Source of the DNA: Actinobacteria bacterium OK074 | GTDB taxonomy: Bacteria > Actinomycetota > Actinomycetes > Streptomycetales > Streptomycetaceae | Assembly (NCBI GenBank): GCA_001298575.1 | Contig: LJCV01000166.1 | Span: forward strand, 1-64,000 | Length of the DNA: 64,000 nt | Direction: 5' to 3' | Shown here: piece after piece, positions 56,239 to 64,000 of the stretch | How the letters are laid out: each line of letters opens with the position of its first letter | Numbering within the stretch: the first letter of the stretch is position 1 | The notes under the pieces: generated by a model | What the model was told of the DNA's origin: nothing | What the model saw: only the letters and a program-made list of their open reading frames with translations | Databases searched by the model: none | Translations under genes and position numbers: made by a program

Positions 56239-57462
56239 ATGCCAGGCCGAGTCATCCGAATGTCCGTGGAACAACCCCTCTGGCGAGCCCTGGCCGGCTA
56301 CCGCGTCCTCACCATGTTCTACGCCATCGGCTTCTTCGCCACCGGCTACGGCCACTACGTCCGCCCGGGCGTGGCCATCGCCTACTACGCCGTCCTGGTC
56401 GTCTGGACCGTGTCCACCCTCCCCCGGGTGTCCAGCGCGGCGAACTGCACCAAGCGCTTCCTCGCCGTCGACCTGGCCATCGCCATCACCGGCATCCTGC
56501 TCACCCTCGTCGTGGACAGCCCCGAGCGGATCTCCTCCGGGGGCCCGACCCTGCCGTCGATATGGACCGCCGGTGCCGTCCTCGCGTACGCGATCAAGGG
56601 CGGCTGGCGCTGGGCGGCCTTCGCCTCGACCCCGGTGGCCGTCGCCAACCTCGTCGAGCGCGGCACCCCGGCCCGGGACACCGTCCACAACGTCGTCCTG
56701 GTGTGGGTCGCGTCCATCGCCATCGGGTACGTCGTCGAGGTCGCCCGGGCCTCCGAGCGGACCCTGGCCCGGGCGCTGGAGATCGAGGCCACCACCCGGG
56801 AGCGGGAGCGGCTGGCCCGCGACATCCACGACAGCGTCCTCCAGGTGCTCGCCATGGTGCAGCGGCGCGGTGCCGTCCTGGGCGGGGACGCGGCCGAACT
56901 CGGCCGGATGGCGGGCGAACAGGAAGTCGCGCTGCGCACGCTGGTCTCCGGCGGACTGCCCGCGACCCGGTCGGCCGACGGCGTCGTCGTAGGCCCGACG
57001 GACCCGGTGAGCGCCGCGGACGACGACGGGCCCGTCGACCTGCGGCCCCTGCTCGCGCGGTTCGCCGGGGCGCGGGTGACGCTGTCCGAGCCCGGCGGTC
57101 CGGTGCCGCTCGCGCCGGGTGCCGCGCGGGAGTTGGCCGCCGCCGTCGGGGCCGCGCTGGACAATGTGCGGCGGCACGCGGGCGAGGCGGCCTGTGCGTG
57201 GATCCTGGTGGAGGACGAGCCGGACGAGGTCGTGGTGACCGTGCGGGACGACGGTCCCGGGATCCCGGAGGGGCGGCTCGCTCAGGCCGAGGGGGAGGGG
57301 CGGCTCGGGGTGGCGCAGTCCATCCGGGGGCGGCTGCGGGACATCGGCGGTACGGCCGAGCTGATCTCGGTGCCGGGTCAGGGCACCGAAGTGGAACTGA
57401 AGGTACCGAAGCAGGCGAACGGCGCGCGGGACGCGCGGGGGAAGGCGGGGAAGCGACGATGA
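56239..57462 (+). CDS. macS: Sensor histidine kinase MacS
   Basis: 407 aa; ATG 56239 (ATG 56260 possible). Five hydrophobic segments in the first 165 residues, then the HisKA_3 box RLARDIHDSVLQVLAMV with phospho-His197, and an HATPase with ALDNVRRHAG and DDGPGIPEG (G box). By position and similarity this is the MacS partner of MacR (SCO2121/SCO2120), which control morphogenesis and actinorhodin in S. coelicolor. The stop overlaps macR by ATGA. Confidence 0.9.
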   Translation: MPGRVIRMSVEQPLWRALAGYRVLTMFYAIGFFATGYGHYVRPGVAIAYYAVLVVWTVSTLPRVSSAANCTKRFLAVDLAIAITGILLTLVVDSPERISSGGPTLPSIWTAGAVLAYAIKGGWRWAAFASTPVAVANLVERGTPARDTVHNVVLVWVASIAIGYVVEVARASERTLARALEIEATTRERERLARDIHDSVLQVLAMVQRRGAVLGGDAAELGRMAGEQEVALRTLVSGGLPATRSADGVVVGPTDPVSAADDDGPVDLRPLLARFAGARVTLSEPGGPVPLAPGAARELAAAVGAALDNVRRHAGEAACAWILVEDEPDEVVVTVRDDGPGIPEGRLAQAEGEGRLGVAQSIRGRLRDIGGTAELISVPGQGTEVELKVPKQANGARDARGKAGKRR

Positions 57463-58175
57463 CGGAGCCCAGGACAGGGGAGCTCGGCGCGGGGGGCGGT
57501 GCCCTCACGCCGGTCAGGGTCATGGTCGTCGACGACCACCCGATGTGGCGCGACGCCGTCGCCCGGGACCTCGCCGAGGCCGGCTGCGAGGTCGTCGCCA
57601 CGGCCGGGGACGGCGAGCAGGCCGTGCGCCGGGCCCGCGCCGCCGCGCCCGACGTCCTGGTGCTGGACCTGAACCTGCCGGTGAAGCCCGGCGTGCAGGT
57701 CTGCAAGGAACTCGTCGGCGCCAACCCCGCCCTGCGCGTCCTGGTGCTGTCCGCCAGCGGTGAGCACGCCGACGTGCTGGAGGCGGTCAAGTCCGGCGCC
57801 ACCGGCTACCTGCTGAAGTCCGCCTCGACCGAGGAGCTGATCGACGCGGTGCGCCGCACGGCCGTCGGCGACCCCGTGTTCACGCCCGGGCTCGCCGGTC
57901 TGGTCCTGGGCGAGTACCGCCGGCTCGCCTCCGAACCGGCCCCCGCCCCGGGCGCCGACGAACCCAGGGCGCCCCGGCTCACCGACCGCGAGACCGAGGT
58001 GCTCCGCCTGGTCGCCAAGGGCCTCAGCTACAAGCAGATCGCCGAACGCCTGGTCATCTCCCACCGCACGGTCCAGAACCACGTCCAGAACACCCTCGGC
58101 AAACTCCAGCTGCACAACAGGGTGGAGCTGGTCCGGTACGCGATAGAGCGGGGCCTGGACGGCGACGGGGACTGA
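57459..58175 (+). CDS. macR: Response regulator MacR (NarL/LuxR type)
   Basis: 238 aa. Receiver domain with Asp25/Asp26 and phospho-acceptor Asp70 (VLVLDLNLP), and Lys in LLKSAS. The LuxR-type helix-turn-helix is at about 165-228 (LTDRETEVLRLVAKGLSYKQIAERL). Coupled to macS. Confidence 0.92.
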   Translation: MTEPRTGELGAGGGALTPVRVMVVDDHPMWRDAVARDLAEAGCEVVATAGDGEQAVRRARAAAPDVLVLDLNLPVKPGVQVCKELVGANPALRVLVLSASGEHADVLEAVKSGATGYLLKSASTEELIDAVRRTAVGDPVFTPGLAGLVLGEYRRLASEPAPAPGADEPRAPRLTDRETEVLRLVAKGLSYKQIAERLVISHRTVQNHVQNTLGKLQLHNRVELVRYAIERGLDGDGD

Positions 58176-58304
58176 GTCTCGCTTCCAGGAGATCAACTCC
58201 CCTCCAATTACCCGGAATTGACACCTTCCCGACCATGTCGAAGTGACCTGGATCACGGTTACCGTGGCCCGGGTCGGGTCGGTGTGGGGCGAAGGGAGCG
58301 GGCC

Positions 58305-59333
58305 ATGCGTGTCGGGGTACTGACCGGGGGCGGCGACTGTCCCGGTCTCAACGCCGTCATCCGGGGCGTCGTCCGCAAGGGCGTCCAGGAGTACGGCTAC
58401 GAGTTCACCGGGTTCCGGGACGGCTGGCGCGGGCCCCTCGAAGGGGCCACCGTCCGCCTCGACATCCCCGCCGTGCGCGGCATCCTGCCCCGCGGCGGCA
58501 CCATCCTCGGCTCCTCGCGCACCAACCCGCTCCAGGAGGAGGACGGGGTGCGCCGGGTCCAGGAGAACCTCGCCGCCCACGACATCGGCGCGCTCATCGT
58601 GATCGGCGGCGAGGACACCCTCGGCGTCGCCGCGCGCCTGGCCGACGAGCACGGCGTCAAGGTCGTCGGCGTGCCCAAGACCATCGACAACGACCTCTCC
58701 GCCACCGACTACACCTTCGGGTTCGACACCGCCGTCAACATCGCCACCGAGGCCATCGACCGCCTGCACACCACCGCCGAGTCCCACATGCGGGTCCTGG
58801 TGGTGGAGGTGATGGGCCGGCACGCGGGCTGGATCGCCCTGCACTCGGGCCTGGCCGGCGGCGCCAACGTCATCCTCATCCCCGAACAGCCCTTCGACGT
58901 CGACCAGGTGTGCGCCTGGGTGACCTCCCGCTTCAAGGCGTCGTACGCGCCGATCGTGGTCGTCGCCGAAGGAGCCGTACCGAAGGACGGCGACCTGGTG
59001 CTCAAGGACCAGTCGCTGGACTCCTTCGGCCATGTGCGGCTGTCCGGGGTGGGGGAGTGGCTGGCGAAGCAGATCGAGAAGCGCACCGGCAAGGAGGCGC
59101 GCACCACGGTCCTGGGGCACGTCCAGCGCGGCGGCACCCCGAGCGCGTTCGACCGCTGGCTCGCCACCCGCTTCGGGCTGCACGCCATCGACGCCGTCCG
59201 CGACGGCGACTTCGGCACCATGGTCGCGCTGCGCGGCACGGACATCGTCCGCGTCCCGATCGCCTCGGCCACGGCCCGGATCAAGACGGTCGCCCCGGAA
59301 CTCTACGAAGAGGTCGGCGTCTTCTTCGGCTGA
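58305..59333 (+). CDS. pfkA: 6-phosphofructokinase, group III (PPi-type signature)
   Basis: 342 aa, GAAGGGAG upstream of ATG 58305. GGGDCPGLN, the catalytic TIDND (Asp128) and MGRHAGW are intact. At the donor site it has GGED (Asp104) and PKTIDND (Lys125), the pair associated with pyrophosphate-dependent enzymes; ATP-dependent enzymes have Gly at both. The S. coelicolor counterpart (SCO2119) is annotated as ATP-dependent. Convergent with the anthranilate synthase gene, 16 nt apart. Confidence 0.92.
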   Translation: MRVGVLTGGGDCPGLNAVIRGVVRKGVQEYGYEFTGFRDGWRGPLEGATVRLDIPAVRGILPRGGTILGSSRTNPLQEEDGVRRVQENLAAHDIGALIVIGGEDTLGVAARLADEHGVKVVGVPKTIDNDLSATDYTFGFDTAVNIATEAIDRLHTTAESHMRVLVVEVMGRHAGWIALHSGLAGGANVILIPEQPFDVDQVCAWVTSRFKASYAPIVVVAEGAVPKDGDLVLKDQSLDSFGHVRLSGVGEWLAKQIEKRTGKEARTTVLGHVQRGGTPSAFDRWLATRFGLHAIDAVRDGDFGTMVALRGTDIVRVPIASATARIKTVAPELYEEVGVFFG

Positions 59334-59349
59334 CACCGACCTCCCCGGG

Positions 59350-61230
59350 TTACGACAACTCGGCCGCCGTCTCCTGCAACCCGCCTACCAACTCCCGTAC
59401 GACGTCGGCGCCCCGCAGCGTCAGCACCGACTCGGGGTGGAACTGCACGCCCGCGAACCCGGGGCCGCGCAGGGCGTGCACCTCGCCCGGGGCGGTGCGG
59501 CTGACCTCGATGCCCCGGGCCGCGAGCCCGGCCGCCGCCGGGTCGTCGCAGTGCGCCACGAAGCTGTTGTAGAAGCCGACCGTCTCGGCCCGCCCGAACA
59601 GGTCGATCGCCGTCTGGGCGCCCTGGTACGGGACTTCCTTGCGGACGATGTCCAGGCCCAGTTCGGCCGCGATCAGCTCGTTGCCGAGGCAGACGCCGAG
59701 GACGCCGTGGCGGTGGCCGCGGAGCACCCGCGCGGTCAGCTCGCGCAGGAACCGCATCTTCGGGTCGGCGAGGTCGCGGGGGTCGCCGGGCCCGGGGCCG
59801 AGCACCACCACGCCCTCGTGCGCGAGCACCGCCTCCCGGAGGCCGGGTTCGTCGTAGCGGCGGACGGTGACGGTCAGCCCCGACGAGCGCAGCACGTGCG
59901 CGAGCATCGCCGTGAAGGTGTCCTCCGCGTCGACGACGAACGCGTGTCCGGTCAGGGCGTCCTCGCGCTCCCGCATCCGCAGCCAGAACGGCGCCAGCGA
60001 GGCCCGCCGCCCGTCCAGCGCGGCCCGCACCCGCGGATCGTCCGCGAGCCGCGGCCCTGCCGCCTCCTCGCGCGGCCGTCCCGGGCGCACCCCGAGCGCG
60101 GTGAGCACCCCGGCCACCTTGGCGTGGGTCTCGGCGACCTCGCCCGCCGGCTGCGAGCCGCGCACCAGCGTGGCGCCGACCGACACCCGCAGCCGCCCGT
60201 CCCCACCGATGTCCGCGGTACGGATGAGGATCGGCGAGTCGAGCGTCTGGGCACCCCCGGCGTCCCGGCCGAGCAGGGCCAGGGCCCCGGCGTAGTAGCC
60301 CCGGCCGCCGTTCTCGTACCGTTCGATGACCCGGCAGGCGTTCTGCACCGGGGAGCCGGTGACGGTGGCCGCGAACATGGTCTCGCGCAGCACCTCGCGC
60401 GCGTCCAGCGAGGAACGGCCGCGCAACTCGTACTCCGTGTGCGCGAGATGGGCCATCTCCTTGAGCCGGGGTCCGACCACCACCCCGCCCATGTCGCCGA
60501 CCGTGCACATCATCTTCAGTTCCTCGTCGACGACCATCGACAGCTCCTCGATCTCCTTGGAGTCGGCGAGGAAGTCCAGCAGGTGCCCGGGGGTCGGCCC
60601 CTCGGCCGGATAGCGATAGGTACCGCTGATCGGGTTCATCACGACTGTGCCGCCGGACATGCGGACGTGCACCTCCGGGCTCGCGCCCACGAGAGTGCGC
60701 TCACCGGTGTGCACGACGAACGTCCAGTACGCGCCCCGTTCACCCACGAGAAGACGCCGGAACAGCGCCAGCGCGTCGGCCCGCCCGAAGCCGGGGACCG
60801 ACCCCTCGAACGTCCGCCGGATCACGAAGTTCGCGCCCTCGCCCCGCCCGATCTCCTCCGCCAGCACCCGCCCGACGATCCCCGCGTACTCCTCGTCGCC
60901 GACGTCGAAGCCCCCGCCCTCGACGGCGACCTCGTGCGCGGGCAGCGCCTCCAGGGCCTCGGCGAGCGGGATCTCGTACGACTCCTCGGGGGTGAGCATC
61001 AGCAGCGGGGTGCCGTCGTCGCGGACGTCGAAGCCGCGCTCGCGGATCTGCCGGAACGGCACCAGGGCGAGACCCTCGTCGGGGAGGTCGGCGAGGCGGT
61101 CGTGGGCGGTGACGGGGCCGATCAGCAGTTCGACGACGGCGTGGTCGTGCCCGGGGGCGCGGCGGCGGAGGGGGGCGAACGGGCGGGAGTCGGCGAGCAG
61201 TTCGTGCACATGCCTGGCCTGGGGCTTCAT
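59350..61230 (-). CDS. trpE: Fused anthranilate synthase TrpE-TrpG
   Basis: 626 aa. The N-terminal chorismate-binding domain (about 1-415) has MNPISGTYRYP, GSPVQNACRVIERYE and GRGYYAGALALLG. The C-terminal class I glutamine amidotransferase (about 440-620) has the catalytic Cys in GVCLGNELIAAELG and HPES. It makes anthranilate from chorismate and glutamine. The fusion resembles PhzE/TrpEG and the attenuated trpEG of S. venezuelae. Preceded by a Trp-codon leader peptide and terminator. Confidence 0.93.
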   Translation of the reverse strand: MKPQARHVHELLADSRPFAPLRRRAPGHDHAVVELLIGPVTAHDRLADLPDEGLALVPFRQIRERGFDVRDDGTPLLMLTPEESYEIPLAEALEALPAHEVAVEGGGFDVGDEEYAGIVGRVLAEEIGRGEGANFVIRRTFEGSVPGFGRADALALFRRLLVGERGAYWTFVVHTGERTLVGASPEVHVRMSGGTVVMNPISGTYRYPAEGPTPGHLLDFLADSKEIEELSMVVDEELKMMCTVGDMGGVVVGPRLKEMAHLAHTEYELRGRSSLDAREVLRETMFAATVTGSPVQNACRVIERYENGGRGYYAGALALLGRDAGGAQTLDSPILIRTADIGGDGRLRVSVGATLVRGSQPAGEVAETHAKVAGVLTALGVRPGRPREEAAGPRLADDPRVRAALDGRRASLAPFWLRMREREDALTGHAFVVDAEDTFTAMLAHVLRSSGLTVTVRRYDEPGLREAVLAHEGVVVLGPGPGDPRDLADPKMRFLRELTARVLRGHRHGVLGVCLGNELIAAELGLDIVRKEVPYQGAQTAIDLFGRAETVGFYNSFVAHCDDPAAAGLAARGIEVSRTAPGEVHALRGPGFAGVQFHPESVLTLRGADVVRELVGGLQETAAELS

Positions 61231-61282
61231 GAGCCGGGGTTCCTTCCGGGAATCTGTTGCTTGCGGAGAGGAACGGCCGGGT

Positions 61283-61320
61283 CGCGAAAACACCGAAGGC
61301 CGCCCCTCGGGCGGCCTTCG
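61283..61320 (-). terminator. Trp attenuator terminator
   Basis: 12-bp perfect stem (61294-61305 with 61309-61320), 3-nt loop, then GTGTTTTCGCG in the minus-strand transcript. The 5' arm contains GGCCGCC, which can pair instead with GGCGGCC (61356-61350) at the end of the leader peptide frame, forming an antiterminator. Confidence 0.85.
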
Positions 61321-61343
61321 CGAAGTCTCTGGGACACGCGCAG

Positions 61344-61400
61344 TCAGTGGGCCGCCGAGCGAGCGGTCCACCACCAGTTCTGGTGCGAGTGCGCGAACAT
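61344..61400 (-). CDS. trpL: Trp leader peptide
   Basis: 18 aa: MFAHSHQNWWWTARSAAH. Three consecutive Trp codons (61376-61368) lie within a small hairpin CACCAG-CTGGTG (61372-61385). Ribosome stalling there when Trp-tRNA is scarce would free the antiterminator and open the trpE gene 114 nt downstream. Confidence 0.85.
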   Translation of the reverse strand: MFAHSHQNWWWTARSAAH

Positions 61401-61407
61401 GCGGTGC

Positions 61408-61413
61408 ACCCTA
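61408..61413 (-). promoter_or_regulatory. -10 box of the trp leader
   Basis: TAGGGT on the minus strand, 7 nt before the leader ATG, so transcription probably starts at or next to the ATG. The -35 region (near GTCGGT) is weak. Confidence 0.5.
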
Positions 61414-61544
61414 CCCGATCGCGACGGGCGACCGACATAGACCCGATCGGGCCCCCGCCAGATGGCGGTCACGGCGGTTTCGCCCCGCCCACCCGGGTGG
61501 AAGGGCAGCCAAATTGTCCGGCTACCCGGAGGTCTTCCACCGAC

Positions 61545-62792
61545 GTGCGTACGAACGTGAAATCACCGCTGACCTGGAAAGCAGACCGAGGCGCGGGCCG
61601 CCGCACCACCCGCACGCTCATCGCCCTCGCCGCCCTGACCGCCCTCGCCACCACCGCATCCGGCGCCGCCCGGATCCAGGACGACGGCACCAACCGCGTC
61701 GGCTACCGGGGCCACACCTTCGCCGTCCCCGCCGACTGGCAGGTCGTCGACCTCGCCCAGGACCCGAACGCCTGCGTCCGCTTCGACCGGCACGCCCTCT
61801 ACCTGGGCACCCCCGGCGAACACCAGGACTGCCCCGCGCGCGTGCAGGGCCACACCGAGGCGCTCCTCGTGCAGCCCACGGCGGGCGACACCACCGGAGC
61901 GGTCACCGAGAACCAGGTGGCCCGCACCTACCGGGCCACCGCCGAGCGGATCGCGCTGACCGCCTCGTACGGGCAGGACCGTACGGCCGTGCAGCGCATC
62001 CTGCGCGACGCCGGGCTGCCGGTGGCCTCCGCGCGCGCGGAGACCGTGCCCGCGGCGCCCGCCGCGCTCGCCGTGCCCACCGACGCCACCGTCCACCGGG
62101 GCCGCGGCTTCGACGCCTGCACCGCGCCGGGCCGGTCCGCGATGGACGCCTGGGCGGGCTCCTCCCCGTACGGGGCGATCGGCGTGTACATCGGCGGCGT
62201 CAACCGCGGCTGCGCCCAGCCGAACCTCACCGCCTCCTGGGTGCGCGACCAGTACGCGTCCGGCTGGCGGTTCTTCCCGCTCTACGTCGGCCCCCAGCCC
62301 TCCGCCGACGGCGGCAGCTGCGGCGGCTCCTGCACGGCCATCACCGACCCGGCGCCGCAGGGCCGGGCCGCCGCCGAGGACGCCGCCCGGCAGGCCGCCG
62401 CGCTCGGCTTCGGCAAGGGCACGGTGCTCTACAACGACCTGGAGCACTACCCGCGCGGCGGCTCCGTCACGGCCAAGGTGCTGACCTACCTCGACGCCTG
62501 GACCACCCGGCTGCACGCCCTGGGCTACCGCTCCGGCGCCTACGGCAGCGTCTCGTCCCTCGTCAACGACCTGGTCGAGCACGAGGACGACCTCACCCAG
62601 CCGGACGTGCTGCACTTCGCCCGCTGGAACGACGACGCCGGCACCGACGACTCCGCGATCCCCGCGGACCGCTGGGCGGACCACCAGCGCATCCACCAGT
62701 ACGCCGGCAACCGTACGGAGACCTACGGCGGTGTGACCATCAACATCGACCGCGACAGCCTGGACGTGGGGGCCCCGGCGGTGTCGCGCTAG
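61545..62792 (+). CDS. Secreted DUF1906 (glycoside hydrolase-like) protein
   Basis: 415 aa from GTG 61545. Signal peptide with RR before the hydrophobic core (GRRTTRTLIALAALTALATTASG), possibly Tat. An N-terminal domain of about 170 residues is followed by the DUF1906/Rv2525c-like TIM-barrel domain: GFDACTAPG, YIGGVNRGCAQ, LYNDLEHY, INIDRDSL. The conserved acids of the family are present; activity is unproven. Cell-wall glycan is a guess. Divergent from the trp leader. Confidence 0.85.
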   Translation: MRTNVKSPLTWKADRGAGRRTTRTLIALAALTALATTASGAARIQDDGTNRVGYRGHTFAVPADWQVVDLAQDPNACVRFDRHALYLGTPGEHQDCPARVQGHTEALLVQPTAGDTTGAVTENQVARTYRATAERIALTASYGQDRTAVQRILRDAGLPVASARAETVPAAPAALAVPTDATVHRGRGFDACTAPGRSAMDAWAGSSPYGAIGVYIGGVNRGCAQPNLTASWVRDQYASGWRFFPLYVGPQPSADGGSCGGSCTAITDPAPQGRAAAEDAARQAAALGFGKGTVLYNDLEHYPRGGSVTAKVLTYLDAWTTRLHALGYRSGAYGSVSSLVNDLVEHEDDLTQPDVLHFARWNDDAGTDDSAIPADRWADHQRIHQYAGNRTETYGGVTINIDRDSLDVGAPAVSR

Positions 62793-62803
62793 CCGTATAC
62801 GGC
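62792..62803. promoter_or_regulatory. Palindrome at the end of the DUF1906 gene
   Basis: GCCGTATACGGC, perfect 12-nt palindrome beginning at the stop codon. A second, GGGCGG-a-CCGCCC, lies at 62839-62851. Either could be operator or terminator elements upstream of aroH. Confidence 0.4.
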
Positions 62804-62920
62804 CGTCCAGGTGTGCTGATCGTACCGGTGTGCGGATTGGGCGGACCGCCCTCCGGACCTGGGGGTATGTCCCGGGTCTCGCGATCGAGCGCGGTCCGTC
62901 TCACTTGATGAGCAAGGGGG

Positions 62921-62947
62921 TTGATGCCCGCAACGACCCCGTAATGT
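62921..62947 (+). promoter_or_regulatory. Promoter of aroH
   Basis: TTGATG (62921-62926), 15-nt spacer, TAATGT (62942-62947). The predicted start is at or next to GTG 62955, so the message is probably leaderless. Confidence 0.5.
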
Positions 62948-62954
62948 TGTCGGG

Positions 62955-64000
62955 GTGACCGTGAACGCTAAGACCAGCCAGAGCGCTGGCAACACCTGGC
63001 GCGACCTGCCCGCGGCGCAGCAGCCCGAGTACCCCGACCCCGAGGCTCTGCGCGCAGTCGTCGCGGAGCTGGAGTCGTATCCGCCGCTCGTCTTCGCGGG
63101 CGAGTGCGACCAGCTGCGCGCCCGGTTGGCGGCCGTCGCCAAGGGAGAGGCGTTCCTTCTCCAGGGCGGCGACTGCGCCGAGGCATTCGACGCCGTGTCC
63201 GCCGACCACATCCGCAACAAGCTCAAGACCCTGCTCCAGATGGGCGCGGTCCTCACGTACGCCGCCTCCGTGCCCGTGGTGAAGGTGGGCCGGATCGCCG
63301 GGCAGTACTCCAAGCCGCGCTCCAAGGGCACCGAGACCCGCGACGGCGTGACCCTGCCGACCTACCGCGGCGACTCGGTCAACGGCTTCGCCTTCGACGA
63401 GAAGTCCCGCGTCCCGGACCCCGAGCGCCTGAAGCGGATGTACAACGCCTCCGCCTCCACGCTCAACCTGGTGCGCGCCTTCACCACCGGCGGCTACGCC
63501 GACCTGCGCCAGGTGCACGCCTGGAACCAGGACTTCGTGAAGTCGTCCCCGTCCGGGCAGCGCTACGAGCAGCTCGCACGCGAGATCGACAACGCGATGA
63601 ACTTCATGCAGGCGTGCGGGGCGCAGCCGGAGGAGTTCAAGACCGTCGAGTTCTACTCCTCGCACGAGGCGCTGCTGCTCGACTACGAGGCCGCCCTCAC
63701 CCGCGTGGACTCGCGCACCGGGCAGCTGTACGACGTCTCCGGCCACATGGTGTGGGTCGGTGAGCGCACCCGGCAGCTGGACCACGCGCACATCGAGTTC
63801 GCCTCCCGGATCCGTAACCCGATCGGCATCAAGCTCGGCCCGGCGACGACGGCCGAGAAGGCGCTCCAGTACATCGAGCGCCTCGACCCCGAGCGCGAGC
63901 CGGGGCGCCTGACCTTCATCGTGCGGATGGGCGCGGACAAGGTCCGCGACAAGCTGCCCGAGCTGGTCGAGAAGGTGACGGCGTCGGGCGCGGTGGTGGC
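62955..64000 (+). CDS. aroH: Class II DAHP synthase, 3' end outside window
   Basis: 348 codons from GTG 62955 to the window edge ((M)TVNAKTSQSAGNTWRDLPA). Class II motifs: FAGECDQLR, LLQGGDCAEAF, KVGRIAGQYSKPRS, GEADLRQVHAWN-type segment, YEAALTR, and IKLGPATTAEKAL. It condenses phosphoenolpyruvate and erythrose 4-phosphate to start the shikimate pathway. It lies near the anthranilate synthase, so this end of the window feeds tryptophan. Confidence 0.95.
   Translation, partial: MTVNAKTSQSAGNTWRDLPAAQQPEYPDPEALRAVVAELESYPPLVFAGECDQLRARLAAVAKGEAFLLQGGDCAEAFDAVSADHIRNKLKTLLQMGAVLTYAASVPVVKVGRIAGQYSKPRSKGTETRDGVTLPTYRGDSVNGFAFDEKSRVPDPERLKRMYNASASTLNLVRAFTTGGYADLRQVHAWNQDFVKSSPSGQRYEQLAREIDNAMNFMQACGAQPEEFKTVEFYSSHEALLLDYEAALTRVDSRTGQLYDVSGHMVWVGERTRQLDHAHIEFASRIRNPIGIKLGPATTAEKALQYIERLDPEREPGRLTFIVRMGADKVRDKLPELVEKVTASGAVV

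Overview
The window is very GC-rich (third codon positions almost always G or C). It uses GTG and TTG starts freely and carries Streptomyces hallmarks: whiG, nsdA, a four-gene type I signal peptidase cluster, glcP, and an amtB-glnK-glnD operon behind a GlnR-type box. I read it as a core-chromosome segment of a Streptomyces species. Locus comparisons to S. coelicolor below are from memory, not from a search.

Block A (1-49.9 kb) follows the S. coelicolor order of roughly SCO5566 to SCO5623. A minus-strand HSP90/repeat-protein pair stands divergent from recG. Then come rsmD-coaD, a DivIVA-like coiled-coil protein, DUF177-rpmF-rnc-mutM, an HxlR regulator, a CAP-domain protein, acyP and smc. The glucose permease glcP, an LLM oxidoreductase, ftsY, a primase-like protein and nsdA follow. 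Next are the nitrogen operon amtB-glnK-glnD, the SRP gene ffh, an ftsH paralogue, a methyltransferase, a short prolyl-tRNA synthetase and a SprT-like protein. The translation and secretion cluster is rpsP-khpA-rimM-trmD-rplS followed by sipWXYZ. The block closes with a NUDIX hydrolase, DUF2469, yraN-comM-dprA, whiG, a TetR regulator and the C-terminal half of an M23 peptidase.

Block B (49.9-64 kb) follows roughly SCO2128 down to SCO2115: an ArsA-like ATPase without its P-loop, DUF5304, glkA, an EEP phosphatase, a membrane protein and esterase, plsC, the macS-macR two-component pair, a phosphofructokinase, a fused anthranilate synthase behind a Trp-codon leader peptide, a DUF1906 protein and a class II DAHP synthase that runs off the end.

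The main finding is the join at about 49.9 kb. Two unrelated genes on opposite strands are both cut there, each missing the half that would lie across the join, and the two blocks are normally on opposite chromosome arms. This is what one end of an origin-symmetric inversion (or a misassembly) looks like. Other points: two type I-E-like CRISPR repeats with exact 61-nt periodicity between glnD and ffh; a complete Trp attenuator; a 20-bp perfect hairpin inside the start of the first signal peptidase gene; a DnaA-box pair beside a 21-nt tandem repeat; and several probable leaderless transcripts. No tRNA, rRNA, insertion sequence, prophage or cas gene was seen.
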